Shown here: positions 35,978 to 44,749 of the stretch, piece by piece
Layout: every line of letters begins with the position of its first letter
Position numbering within the stretch: position 1 is the stretch's first letter
Source: Zhongshania aquimaris
GTDB taxonomy: Bacteria; Pseudomonadota; Gammaproteobacteria; Pseudomonadales; Spongiibacteraceae
Assembly (NCBI RefSeq): GCF_019312595.1
Contig: NZ_JAHWDQ010000001.1
Coordinates: forward strand, 620,001 to 684,000
Reading direction: 5' to 3'
Length of the DNA: 64,000 nt
The notes under the pieces: generated by a model
Seen by the model: only the letters and a program-made list of their open reading frames with translations
Database searches by the model: none
What the model was told of the DNA's origin: nothing
Program-made: the position numbers and the translations under genes

Positions 35978-37737
35978 GGCGCGTCTTCCCAACGTATTTC
36001 TGCCACGGAAACTGGCAAACCCGCTGCAAGCATAGTCTCTATCCAAAGCCGCTGGTGATCTTGTAAACGATCCCCCGGGCCTTTGACCTCTACAAGTTGA
36101 TACGTATGTTGATTTAGATTAAACACGATTAAATCAGGCATGCCGCGGCGGTGGTTACGCAAATCACTTAGCAAATGGCGAAACACCAGCTCAAGGTGTT
36201 CAGCGGGAATATAGGTTAGCGCGTGCTCCAATAAAGATCTCGGCAATGACGGCCAATGTATCAGTGTGCAAGCAATGCCCTGCTTCGCATCCCAACACGC
36301 CAGCATAGCGGAGCGATACTCACCGGTCTCAAGGAGGCTTAATCTCGCATCAATTTCTCGCTGTCGTAGCACTGCAAAATCAGACCGAAACAGATCCGCA
36401 GGCCCCGCTTGGAAGGGATGAAAGAACGCACCAGGAAGCGGCGCATAAAGTACGGGCCACATCAATAAAGCAAAGAGACCCGTAAACAAGGTGTTTTCAC
36501 AATACGCGCCAACAACACCCGCCTCTTTTGCAAACTCATTTAATGTCGCCAGCTCCACACGGTCTTCGCCTTTCACCAATTGAAAATGATGAGTGGGGAT
36601 TATTGATTTAACTGGAGCGGCAGTTGCCAACTTGATCTTACGTCGCAGCCGGTGGGCAATGCGAGAAAGGTGTAGCCGTGGCTCAGGGCGACGAATGTTT
36701 AATAGGGTGTTTTCTAGCTGTACGAGCATCACTTCGATATCGTTGCGGGTCTTTTCCTGCAAGCGATATAAACGCACTTGAGCTTCATCCAGAGAATTGT
36801 TCGAATAAATGTGTATTGCCAATTCCAGATCGCCCATTCGCTCGGTCTGCTGTGCGAGTTGAAACATCATGCGTTGGCGCCGGTGCTCAAGCCACGGGTT
36901 ATCTAACTGATTGGGACAGTCACGCAAAATATCGGCGACCGGTTCTTCTTCAAAAAGCCTCACCTGACATTGGTGAATCGCAATATAGTCATCCAACTCC
37001 CGCCGTGATTTAAAAGCGCGGGACTGCGAACTAAACTCGACCGACTCATAGCGCTGATGTCCGAGCTCAGCAAGAACAAACTCCGACCAGTCTTGATACA
37101 GATTTCCAAAGAACATCAGCCGCACCCGCTCCAAGAGTGCACCGTTTCTCAAGCCGACAATGTGTATTGCACTATCTGACCACCAGTCACGAAGAATACG
37201 AGGCCCCCGCTCCTCGCCTAACTCCAGAAGCGGATCAAGTAATTCGGACTTGCGAATATTTTTTGCAAAACCATACCCAGCATCGGACAGCAAAGTGTGC
37301 AACTCCGCGCGACGACACAATCTATACAATTCAGGGGCATCAAGGTTAGGCTCTAGATCCACCCAGTCAGATTGCGCAAGCTCGTGCAATGCGTCGTCGA
37401 TCGAGGGGATTTCATCGTAAGCCAAGGTATCACGGCGGAACAACTCGCCCTTGCGCATAACTAGACGGGTAACTATTGCTTGCCCTGCTTCCGATTGATT
37501 CAACAACTGCACTAGTAGCGCCCGCTCATCGTGCAAGAGTAAATCCGCGTGATGAGCTAAAACCCAGCGAATCACCGTTTGAAAGTTTTCTAAATAATAG
37601 AGCGGATTGCTAAGTGATGCGCTTTGCAAGGCGGGCACCGCTGTCGAAGCTATTGCTATGCTATTTTCCTCATCACTATTGGGTGCACACATTAATTGGC
37701 TAGCCAAACGTTTAGCTTCTCTTGGATTATCGTCCAC
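35974..37737 (-). CDS. FAN1-like VRR-NUC structure-specific nuclease
   Basis: A 587-residue bacterial relative of the Fanconi-associated nuclease FAN1, which cuts flapped and cross-linked DNA. The N-terminal region has YYLENFQTVIRWVLAHHADLL and FRRDTLAYDEIPS, followed by a SAP-like and a helical TPR-like middle (WLEHRRQRMMFQLAQQTERM ... AIHIYSNNSLDEAQVRLYRL). The C-terminal VRR-NUC domain shows HRRGMPDLIVFN near residue 532 and YQLVEVKGPGDRLQDHQRLW near 549, giving the PD..ExK..Q catalytic pattern. GTG start. The downstream helicase gene overlaps its stop codon by 4 nt, so nuclease and helicase are co-translated. Length fits bacterial FAN1. Confidence 0.9.
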   Translation of the reverse strand: MDDNPREAKRLASQLMCAPNSDEENSIAIASTAVPALQSASLSNPLYYLENFQTVIRWVLAHHADLLLHDERALLVQLLNQSEAGQAIVTRLVMRKGELFRRDTLAYDEIPSIDDALHELAQSDWVDLEPNLDAPELYRLCRRAELHTLLSDAGYGFAKNIRKSELLDPLLELGEERGPRILRDWWSDSAIHIVGLRNGALLERVRLMFFGNLYQDWSEFVLAELGHQRYESVEFSSQSRAFKSRRELDDYIAIHQCQVRLFEEEPVADILRDCPNQLDNPWLEHRRQRMMFQLAQQTERMGDLELAIHIYSNNSLDEAQVRLYRLQEKTRNDIEVMLVQLENTLLNIRRPEPRLHLSRIAHRLRRKIKLATAAPVKSIIPTHHFQLVKGEDRVELATLNEFAKEAGVVGAYCENTLFTGLFALLMWPVLYAPLPGAFFHPFQAGPADLFRSDFAVLRQREIDARLSLLETGEYRSAMLACWDAKQGIACTLIHWPSLPRSLLEHALTYIPAEHLELVFRHLLSDLRNHRRGMPDLIVFNLNQHTYQLVEVKGPGDRLQDHQRLWIETMLAAGLPVSVAEIRWEDAP

Positions 37738-37970
37738 ATTAATAGCAAAGCTCGCTGGCGCCTTTTAGTTTTCCCATCGAAACATACACAAGCTCGCCAA
37801 GGCAATAAACGGAAGCTAGGCGAGCGTATGGTTTTAGAAACTTTGAGAATTATCGATTACGAGTGCTGGTCCACTGCGGGTGGGACGGGATTATAAACAG
37901 GGTTTAATGAGTGCCATCCCCCGTTAATGGGGTAGAGCCTAGAGCCGGGCGTCATAGCCAAATCTAAGAC
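37738..37970. other. Intergenic stretch before the tRNA terminator
   Basis: About 230 bases with no gene, repeat or recognisable RNA. It separates the converging tRNA transcript from the start of the FAN1-like gene and should contain the promoter of the nuclease-helicase pair. Confidence 0.4.
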
Positions 37971-37972
37971 AT

Positions 37973-38005
37973 AAAAAAACCCAGACTAAAGGTCTAGGTT
38001 TTTTT
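37973..38005 (-). terminator. Terminator downstream of tRNA-Arg
   Basis: On the minus strand, just after the tRNA, a hairpin (CCTAGAC, loop, GTCTGGG, with one mismatch) is followed by TTTTTTT. A matching A-run on the other side makes it symmetric, so it could also end plus-strand transcripts. Confidence 0.75.
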
Positions 38006-38027
38006 ATATAAGTCAAAGACTTATGTT

Positions 38028-38104
38028 TGGTGCGCCCGGCACGATTCGAACGTGCGACCGCCTGGTTCGTAGCCAGGTACTCTATCCAGCTGAGCTACGG
38101 GCGC
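38028..38104 (-). tRNA. tRNA-Arg (anticodon ACG)
   Basis: A complete cloverleaf is visible on the minus strand: acceptor GCGCCCG/CGGGCGC, D-arm GCTCAGCTGGATAGAGT, anticodon stem-loop CCTGGCTACGAACCAGG with anticodon ACG, and T-arm with GTTCGAATC. The discriminator A and an encoded CCA end the gene. The length is 77 nt including CCA. A terminator follows. No integrase or direct repeat is seen nearby. Confidence 0.97.
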
Positions 38105-38252
38105 TTCAGGCTGCGTACTATATGGAAGCGGGCTTGCCCTGTCAACGACTTATATCAATATATTGTGAATTTCCTAGGGTTGTTCAAAAATTCACCAACA
38201 TATTGATATATAAGCCGATTACGTAATAAGCCCCCTCTTCCAATGACAGTAT

Positions 38253-39275
38253 TTAGTCAGCTAACTGCCCAGGTGTTAGCAGGTAGTGACCTACAAACCA
38301 CTCCTGCCCCCCGCGATAAGCAAACAACTCCGAACAGGCAAGCATAAACATGCGCCAGCGCTGGTATTGCACTTTGGGGTTGGGTGCGTCTTTTAATATT
38401 TCAAGCGCTTGGGCTTTGTTGTCATCCAGCTTTTCTAACCATGCCTCTAGTGTTTTGGAATAGTGCTCGCCGTTAACTCGCCAGCTATCGACCATGCGCA
38501 TATGTTCTGAGAAATGCATTAGCGTATCGAAGGCAGGCATTTGACCGCCGCTAAAGAAGTGGTCGGTCATCCAGCCACCATCAAAGGGATAATGCAGGTA
38601 GGCGTGACAAAATATGTGAACGAACATGAGGCCATTTGGCTCTAGCCACTGCGAGACGCTGGCAAGCAGATCGCGGTAGTTGCGAACGTGCTCCAACATC
38701 TCAACAGTAACAAGTCGATCAAAACGGGTATCTAGGCTGAGATCCCCAACATTGCAGGTAATGACCTTTATATTGCTCAAACCGCGCTTTTGCGCCTGAT
38801 CTTCTATAAATAGACGCTGGCCCGAGGAGTTCGACACGGCGGTAATATGCGCATTGGGATAGCGCGCCGCAGCCCAAAGAGTAAAGCTGCCCCAGCCACA
38901 GCCAAGATCGAGAATTTTCTGACCATCGGCCAACTGCGCTCGCTCCGCATACATCTCTAACATCGCCTGCTCTGCATCGGCGAGGCTGTCGCAATGCTCA
39001 TCCCACCAGCAGCTACTGTATTTAAGGCAGGGGCCAAGCATAAGTTCAAACAAGGCCGCGGGCACTTCGTAATGCTGGGCGTTTGCATCTGTGGTATTGA
39101 TCGCTATTTCCGAATGGCGCAGTTCATCGCGAAATTGTCTGCGGCGGACTTCGTTGCTATTTAAATCATCGCTGGCTTCCTGCACCAGGCGATCCGCTAG
39201 CTCTCGGCGAATCCCCCGCCGGAGCAGCACGTCAGGTACCAAGCCGCGTTCGGCAAGTATGATTGGGTCTATCAT
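38253..39275 (-). CDS. Cyclopropane-fatty-acid-synthase-like methyltransferase
   Basis: A 340-residue SAM-dependent methyltransferase related to CFA synthase and to coclaurine N-methyltransferase-like proteins. It has HYEVPAALFELMLGPCLKYSSCWW, the CFA-type entry, then KILDLGCGWGSFTLWAAARY (motif I) near residue 125, ITAVSNSSGQRLFIEDQAQ, and VTVEMLEHVRNYRDLLASV with the E.LEH block. The C-terminus (FMLACSELFAYRGGQEWFVGHYLL) fits the family. It may modify unsaturated fatty acyl chains or another small acceptor. ATG at 39275 is chosen because GGAG lies six bases before it; a GTG five codons upstream is also in frame. Single gene. Confidence 0.85.
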   Translation of the reverse strand: MIDPIILAERGLVPDVLLRRGIRRELADRLVQEASDDLNSNEVRRRQFRDELRHSEIAINTTDANAQHYEVPAALFELMLGPCLKYSSCWWDEHCDSLADAEQAMLEMYAERAQLADGQKILDLGCGWGSFTLWAAARYPNAHITAVSNSSGQRLFIEDQAQKRGLSNIKVITCNVGDLSLDTRFDRLVTVEMLEHVRNYRDLLASVSQWLEPNGLMFVHIFCHAYLHYPFDGGWMTDHFFSGGQMPAFDTLMHFSEHMRMVDSWRVNGEHYSKTLEAWLEKLDDNKAQALEILKDAPNPKVQYQRWRMFMLACSELFAYRGGQEWFVGHYLLTPGQLAD

Positions 39276-39362
39276 GGTTAACTCCGTCACTGAGCGATTC
39301 GCTTTATTAGCGTTTTTACGATTCGATACCGAATACGGATCTTGGCAGACAATATTTTTGAC

Positions 39363-39390
39363 AAAAAAAAAGGGCCTACAATCGGCCCTT
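39363..39390 (-). terminator. Rho-independent terminator after the CoA-transferase gene
   Basis: On the minus strand AAGGGCC, a 7-base loop and GGCCCTT form a perfect stem followed by a run of T. It ends transcripts of the gene at 39513-40646. Confidence 0.9.
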
Positions 39391-39512
39391 GCTAAACCTT
39401 GTCCTAAAGCAGTGCTCCTTCAAGGTAATCAGTTAGAGTTCAGTTTGCCTGTCTGCTTTCGCAGCAAGGCGCCCTGGACCTCTGAATCCCGACTTATTAC
39501 CTTGAAGTAGCG

Positions 39513-40646
39513 CTAGGTTAAAACCCCATCTGCTCGCAGCGCCGCAAGCGTATCGCTGTCGTAGCCAGCAAGCGATGCCAATATGTCGTCAGTGTGGCTG
39601 CCAGGTCGCGGTGCTCCCGCTTGCACAGTCGGCACGGTACGACTGAACTTGGGGGCAGGCCCAGGCTGAATTTCGCCATTCACTTCAATAAAGGAATTTC
39701 TCGCGACGTTATGTGGGTGTTTTGGCGCCTCTGTCATCGACAATATAGGTGCAAAACAGGCGTCAGTGCCTTCGAGTAGTTCACACCATTGGTCGCGGGT
39801 TTTGGTTTTAATAATAGCAGCAAGCTTTTCTTCCAATTCAGGCCAGCGAGCCGAATCCATTTGCGGCTCAAAGCTGTCATCTAACTCTAGTTTCTCTTTT
39901 AAAATGTGATAGAACTGAGGCTCGATAGGGCCAAGTGAAATGTGCTTAGCATCACTAGTTTCATAGGTTTCATAGAAGTGCGCGCCAGTATCCAGCAAAT
40001 TAACACCACGCTTATCAGCCCATACATTCTGATTAAAGAAACTGTACATCATATGCATTAAAGCAGCGGAGCCTTCTACCATAGAGGTGTCAACCACCTG
40101 ACCTTTACCACTGCGGCTGGCCTCCAATATTGCAGACACCACACCAAAGGCCAGGAACATACCGCCCCCGCCAAAATCACCGACCAAATTAAGTGGTGGC
40201 ACTGGCTTATCGCCATCTCGCCCCATTGCATGAAGCGCTCCGGACAGCGAGATATAGTTAATATCGTGGCCCGCGGCATGCGCCATAGGGCCCGTTTGCC
40301 CCCAGCCTGTCATTCGTCCGTAAACCATCTTGGGATTACGCGCGGCGCAGTCATCAGGACCAATACCTAAACGCTCAGCAACACCTGGCCGAAAACCTTC
40401 AATCAAGGCATCCGCAGATTCACACAGCTTTAGTACTGCCTCTATTCCACGCGGGTCTTTTAAATTAATGGCAATCGATTTTTTACCGCGCTCGCTAATT
40501 GTATTAGCCACCGGCTTGCCTACCGCAGCAGATTTACGGGTAATAGAGATAACCTCTGCGCCCATATCGGCAAACATCATTCCCGCGAATGGAGCCGGCC
40601 CTAGCCCCTCAATTTCTATAATTCGTATTCCGGCAAGTGGTCCCAT
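39513..40646 (-). CDS. Family III CoA-transferase, alpha-methylacyl-CoA racemase type
   Basis: A protein of about 377 residues of the CaiB/BaiF family, closest in pattern to alpha-methylacyl-CoA racemase, which inverts 2-methyl branched acyl-CoAs during breakdown of branched lipids or sterols. Visible are GPLAGIRIIEIEGLGPAPFA, GMMFADMGAEVISI, KSIAINLKDPRG, LIEGFRPGVAERLGIGP, VYGRMTGWGQTGPMA and HDINYISLSGALHAMGRDG. The catalytic Asp of the racemases lies in the GHDINY motif and is present. ATG at 40646 follows AGGA; the frame extends nine codons upstream to a TTG. Neighbours do not show a pathway; a crotonase gene lies 16 kb away. Confidence 0.9.
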   Translation of the reverse strand: MGPLAGIRIIEIEGLGPAPFAGMMFADMGAEVISITRKSAAVGKPVANTISERGKKSIAINLKDPRGIEAVLKLCESADALIEGFRPGVAERLGIGPDDCAARNPKMVYGRMTGWGQTGPMAHAAGHDINYISLSGALHAMGRDGDKPVPPLNLVGDFGGGGMFLAFGVVSAILEASRSGKGQVVDTSMVEGSAALMHMMYSFFNQNVWADKRGVNLLDTGAHFYETYETSDAKHISLGPIEPQFYHILKEKLELDDSFEPQMDSARWPELEEKLAAIIKTKTRDQWCELLEGTDACFAPILSMTEAPKHPHNVARNSFIEVNGEIQPGPAPKFSRTVPTVQAGAPRPGSHTDDILASLAGYDSDTLAALRADGVLT

Positions 40647-40843
40647 ATCTTTTCCTGTCCATCCCTTAATCAATAGGCTCGGCTATTGGCCGATTATTAT
40701 ATGTTAGCTTTGCTACCTGTTTATTTCAGTTAGGGTATAACGAATCGTCCAAGCCAGCACCGCGCTATTCTGCACGCTTAGCACTGCTTAGGGAACCGTC
40801 AAAGGAATTCGATATCGGCTTTAGGCGCCACGATATTACTGGC

Positions 40844-40872
40844 CCAAAGTGAGAGGCCGCAAACTAGCGGCC
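40844..40872 (-). terminator. Possible terminator after the TonB-dependent receptor gene
   Basis: On the minus strand GGCCGC, TAGTTT, GCGGCC form a short perfect stem, about 20 bases after the receptor stop codon. The following TCTCACTTT is only partly T-rich, so the call is tentative. Confidence 0.4.
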
Positions 40873-40892
40873 TTAGCTGGCTTTAGGAAGAT

Positions 40893-42992
40893 TTAGAAGC
40901 GGAATACAAATCCGGCGTAAGCTGAAGGAGGCTCGCCGGCATTAAATATCGCAGAGTCAGCAGCGACGGTATCAACCACGCTGTGAACTGACACATATTC
41001 TTCATCAGTGATATTGCGAATATCGAGATACACCTGCCATGCCTCGCGATTTACACCAAGGCGGAATCCCAGCAAGGTATAGCTATCAATAGTGAATGAG
41101 TTAGAAAAATCCGCATAGCGCTCATCAACCACATCAAAGGTCGGGCCAGCATAAAAGCCGTTGTCATGGCGGTACATTATCTCGCCGTGAACGACATATT
41201 TAGGTGCTGCAGGAAAGCGGTTGTCGCCATAGGTCGTATCGCCATCAAAAGAAAACTCATTGACGGTGACGCTAACTAAAGGCTCAATCCTGGCGGTGTG
41301 GGAAATAGCAAAACTTGCATCAATTAGTGCCTCAACACCTGCGTGAACAGTATCATCGACATTGCTGGTGACACTGGTACCCGGTGCACTGGGGTCGTCT
41401 TGCGACAAGATTTCATCTTCAATCAACGCGTAATATAGAGAAACGTCCCAGCGCCAAAAGTTATCGTGACCAAACTCGTGGCGTCCTCGGCTCCCTACCT
41501 CAAGGACCTGTCCCTGCATAGCATCTAGTGTTGCGCCAGAAGCGCTGACCTCGTCTTCGAGCTCAAAATTAGTAGGCGCTTCATAGAGCTTGCTAAGATT
41601 ACCAAACACCTCAATATCGTCGCTCCATTGGTATATGGCACCAACCCGAGGGTTGAAACTGTTGTAATCCTCGGACGGGTTACGCAAGGCACCGGAGCTC
41701 ACCGAGGTATTGCGCACGTCGCGTTCTGTAGAGATCGCTTGAACACCATAAACCAACGTCCAGCGCTCGCTAAACTGCCAACGATCCATCACGAAAGTTT
41801 CCAGGCTTTCAGCGCTATTATCAACAATCGTCGTCAGACCATTCCTCATACCGCCGTCATTGCGGTAGTTGCCGCCCTCAACTTTGTTTTCGCCCCAGTT
41901 CACGCCCGCCAATATCGAGTGATCACCCAGCGTGTGGCTGAAGCGCAGCACGACACCTTGATCCTGATGCTTGGTATCGATCAGCAAGCTAAAAACCTCG
42001 ACGGGTTGGTCAGGACCGGGACCATCAAAGTCCACTAAAACCTTATCAACAATCGGGTGGAACAGGTGCTGATTTTCCCGATACACGCCCATTTCGAGCT
42101 TACTATTGTCGCTGAGTGTGAATGTCGTCTTATTCGCAAAACGCCGCGTATCTACATCTACTTGAAAATTACCCGACTCCGCCGTCGCGCCTGCCTGATC
42201 AGGGTCAGCGGCAAATTCTGCTTCAGTCAGTGCACCCGCCAACTCTTCATCATTTTTTATATAAGTAAAGAAAAAGCGTGATTCAATATTCTCGCTTAGC
42301 TGCCAGCCTAAATTGGCGTACACACCCTTGCGCTCACTTTCATTGTGATCTCGATAACCATCGCGCTGCTTTTTCTCGAGGGTGACAAGCCCATCGACGG
42401 ACTCGCTTAACACCGAGCCCAGGGTTAGTCGTGCTTGCTTTTGTCCAAAGCTACCAAAGCCGAGGAACAATTGCTTAGCGTCCGAGTTACGCGCCGTGGG
42501 TGTAACGAAATCAATGGCGCCACCCAAAGTACTGGCGCCATACTTTAACGCATTTGCACCGCGCGCAATGCTCGCGTAACGGCTAGCTAGGGGGTCAATT
42601 ATACGATTGTGGTTATTGCCGTCCGCCGTGGTAACCGGCAAGCCATCTTGTAACAGCTTAATACCGTTCATATCGTAATTAGTGGCATCAAGATTCGATC
42701 CGCGACTAGAGAAGAAAATACTGTCGCTGCCACTGGTGCTGGCGGACCATACACCGGGAATGTATCGAAGTGCGTCCGCCAAATTTCCGGTATTGCGCTC
42801 CATAAGCGACGCACTATCTAGAACCGACACGCCGCCCGGCGTTAAAGACTGCTCTACTTGCAAGCTGGTACCCAGCTCATGGTCGCGAACTAAAACCTCT
42901 TCCATCTGTGCATGTTCGGCAAACACACTAAGGGGAAGCGCCGCAGAAAGTAGTATCGCCGCGCCTGTTTTATCCAATGGAAACAGCTTCAT
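40893..42992 (-). CDS. TonB-dependent outer-membrane receptor
   Basis: A receptor of about 699 residues, resembling ferric-siderophore/FecA-type transporters. The signal peptide ends SVFA. The plug has EEVLVRDHELGT, then LADALRYIPGVWSASTSGSD, FFSSRGSNLDATNYDMNGIKLLQDG and ARGANALKYGASTLGGAIDFVTP. The 22-strand barrel ends with YAGFVFRF and the C-terminal aromatic. It imports a ligand, probably an iron complex, using TonB energy. No Fur box was recognised upstream, and no transporter or siderophore gene is adjacent, so the ligand is unknown. ATG at 42992 gives a proper signal peptide; an upstream in-frame start at 43058 would put 22 extra residues before it. Confidence 0.92.
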   Translation of the reverse strand: MKLFPLDKTGAAILLSAALPLSVFAEHAQMEEVLVRDHELGTSLQVEQSLTPGGVSVLDSASLMERNTGNLADALRYIPGVWSASTSGSDSIFFSSRGSNLDATNYDMNGIKLLQDGLPVTTADGNNHNRIIDPLASRYASIARGANALKYGASTLGGAIDFVTPTARNSDAKQLFLGFGSFGQKQARLTLGSVLSESVDGLVTLEKKQRDGYRDHNESERKGVYANLGWQLSENIESRFFFTYIKNDEELAGALTEAEFAADPDQAGATAESGNFQVDVDTRRFANKTTFTLSDNSKLEMGVYRENQHLFHPIVDKVLVDFDGPGPDQPVEVFSLLIDTKHQDQGVVLRFSHTLGDHSILAGVNWGENKVEGGNYRNDGGMRNGLTTIVDNSAESLETFVMDRWQFSERWTLVYGVQAISTERDVRNTSVSSGALRNPSEDYNSFNPRVGAIYQWSDDIEVFGNLSKLYEAPTNFELEDEVSASGATLDAMQGQVLEVGSRGRHEFGHDNFWRWDVSLYYALIEDEILSQDDPSAPGTSVTSNVDDTVHAGVEALIDASFAISHTARIEPLVSVTVNEFSFDGDTTYGDNRFPAAPKYVVHGEIMYRHDNGFYAGPTFDVVDERYADFSNSFTIDSYTLLGFRLGVNREAWQVYLDIRNITDEEYVSVHSVVDTVAADSAIFNAGEPPSAYAGFVFRF

Positions 42993-43127
42993 AGAATGGT
43001 CCGACTCACGCACTAAAAAAAGAAGCCGAATTTTATGGGGTAACACAGGGTGTGCCAATGCGGCAAATCGTCGCAGCTAAACAAGGTTCGCAGATATTTC
43101 AACGCTGCGTTTGCACCTATTACCTAG

Positions 43128-43159
43128 AAAAAAGCCCCTACCTGAAAACACGGAGAGGC
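43128..43159 (-). terminator. Terminator of the marR-emrA-emrB operon
   Basis: On the minus strand, about 35 bases past the EmrB-type stop codon, GCCTCTCC and GGTAGGGGC form an imperfect stem (one bulge, one G-U pair) followed by TTTTTT. Confidence 0.6.
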
Positions 43160-43192
43160 AACACTCTGCAAGAGCAAGGGTTTTAAAGAAGT

Positions 43193-44749
43193 TTAATCCA
43201 TCACCGACTCATGACCACTCTCGTCCAGCTTACCCGGCCGCAATAACAGGATTAAGGGAATAGCGCATAGCACACCAATCGCCATGTAGTGAAAGTCACC
43301 GAGCATACCAATTACCGCCGACTGCCGTTGCAGCTCCACTTCTATGCTAACCATGGCATTCACGCTATTAACGCCGGCAAAGGAATCCACATATTTTATC
43401 AGCGCTGGATTGAAAGGGTTAATATTTTCCACTAACACAGAGTGAGCCATTTTTGTCCCATAATCTTGGTAAGCAAATGCTAAGGCGATACCAACGCTAC
43501 TGCCAACATTCCGTAACAAGCTAAATAAAGATGTGCCCTCGCCGCGATACTTTGGCGCCAATGTCGAAAAGGTCACCGCAGAGAGCGGTACAAATATAAA
43601 TCCAAGCCCTAAGCCCTGAACTAGGCCACTATAGATTACTTCTTGAGCGCCAACGTCTAAATTAAATGTCGACATCCAAGACAGCGCGATCGCCAACAGC
43701 AACATGCCAAAGAAAATGGGGAGACGGGCGTCAACTCGGTTCAGTATATAACCGGATATTTGCATCGCAATCATGGTCCCAACGCCACGCGGCATCATTA
43801 CCAAACCAGCGGTAATGACAGGGTAGCCTTGAAGTCGTTGTAAAAACGGCGGCAGTAAGGCGAATGTCGAAAACAACACAACACCCAATATGGCGATAAG
43901 GACCAATCCCCCAACCAAGTTCCGATCCCTAAACAACTGTGGCGGTATAAACGGCTTATCCGTTGTCAATGTATGGGTTATAAACAAGTAGAACGCCGCA
44001 ATCGCGATACCGCATTCAATAAGAATTTCTGTGGACTGGAACCAATCTAAACTTTGTCCGCGATCCAACATTAACTGCAAGGCGGCAATGGCAACACTCA
44101 AGAACAAAAAGCCAGAAAAATCCATCGGCTCAGCGCGAAGTGATTCAACATCCGGATCTGGCAGAGCTGACTTTAGGGCAAAAAAGGTGGCAATACCGAT
44201 AGGCAAATTAATATAAAACACCCAGCGCCAACTATAATATTCAGTGAGCCAACCACCCAGCGCGGGTCCAAGAATAGGGCCAATCATTACCCCAACACCC
44301 CAAGCCGCCATTGCCGCCCCTTGTTTTTCTGGGGGGTAGCTATCTAGCAGTGTGGTTTGCGATAAAGGGACTAAAGCCGCACCAAACACACCCTGCAACA
44401 ATCTAAAGAAAACGATCTCGCCAAGACTGCTAGCCACGCCACACAACATTGAGGCGACGGTAAATCCGACGATAGCAATCAGAAATATACGTTTTACGCC
44501 ATAACGATTAGCCAAATACCCAGTAGGCGTTGTCGCGATAGCAGATGCGACAATATACGAGGTCAGCACCCAAGCAACCTGCTCCTGAGACGCCGACAAA
44601 CTGCCCTGCATATGGGGCAGCGCCACATTGGCAATGGTCGTATCTAAGGCCTGCATCATTGTTGCAGCCAAGGTACCAAAGGTAACTAAACCAGTCGCAC
44701 CAACCGCAACAGCGGGAACACTGGCTCGTATTGTATTAGTGCTACTCAC
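43193..44749 (-). CDS. emrB: EmrB-type DHA2 family multidrug efflux permease
   Basis: A 518-residue major-facilitator drug:proton antiporter with fourteen membrane segments. It shows the DHA2 motifs LDTTIANVALPHMQGSL in helix 1, WVLTSYIVASAIATTPTGYL (motif A region with RYG), and GVMIGPILGPALGGWLTEYY (motif C). It works with an EmrA-like adaptor, and presumably a TolC-type channel encoded elsewhere, to carry hydrophobic drugs out. It starts with GTG directly after the stop of the emrA-like gene. In the same operon the MarR regulator comes first. Confidence 0.93.
   Translation of the reverse strand: MSSTNTIRASVPAVAVGATGLVTFGTLAATMMQALDTTIANVALPHMQGSLSASQEQVAWVLTSYIVASAIATTPTGYLANRYGVKRIFLIAIVGFTVASMLCGVASSLGEIVFFRLLQGVFGAALVPLSQTTLLDSYPPEKQGAAMAAWGVGVMIGPILGPALGGWLTEYYSWRWVFYINLPIGIATFFALKSALPDPDVESLRAEPMDFSGFLFLSVAIAALQLMLDRGQSLDWFQSTEILIECGIAIAAFYLFITHTLTTDKPFIPPQLFRDRNLVGGLVLIAILGVVLFSTFALLPPFLQRLQGYPVITAGLVMMPRGVGTMIAMQISGYILNRVDARLPIFFGMLLLAIALSWMSTFNLDVGAQEVIYSGLVQGLGLGFIFVPLSAVTFSTLAPKYRGEGTSLFSLLRNVGSSVGIALAFAYQDYGTKMAHSVLVENINPFNPALIKYVDSFAGVNSVNAMVSIEVELQRQSAVIGMLGDFHYMAIGVLCAIPLILLLRPGKLDESGHESVMD

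Noticed and set aside
35978-36046. Upstream extension of the helicase frame by 23 codons
   Set aside because: The ATG at 35977 forms a 4-nt ATGA overlap with the FAN1-like gene and gives a natural N-terminus.
38028-38104. tRNA-Arg considered as an integration site of an island
   Set aside because: No integrase gene and no direct repeat of the tRNA end is visible in the window; the polysaccharide locus lies on the other side of the nuclease-helicase pair.
42993-43192. Fur box upstream of the TonB-dependent receptor
   Set aside because: No sequence near GATAATGATAATCATTATC was found in the upstream region.
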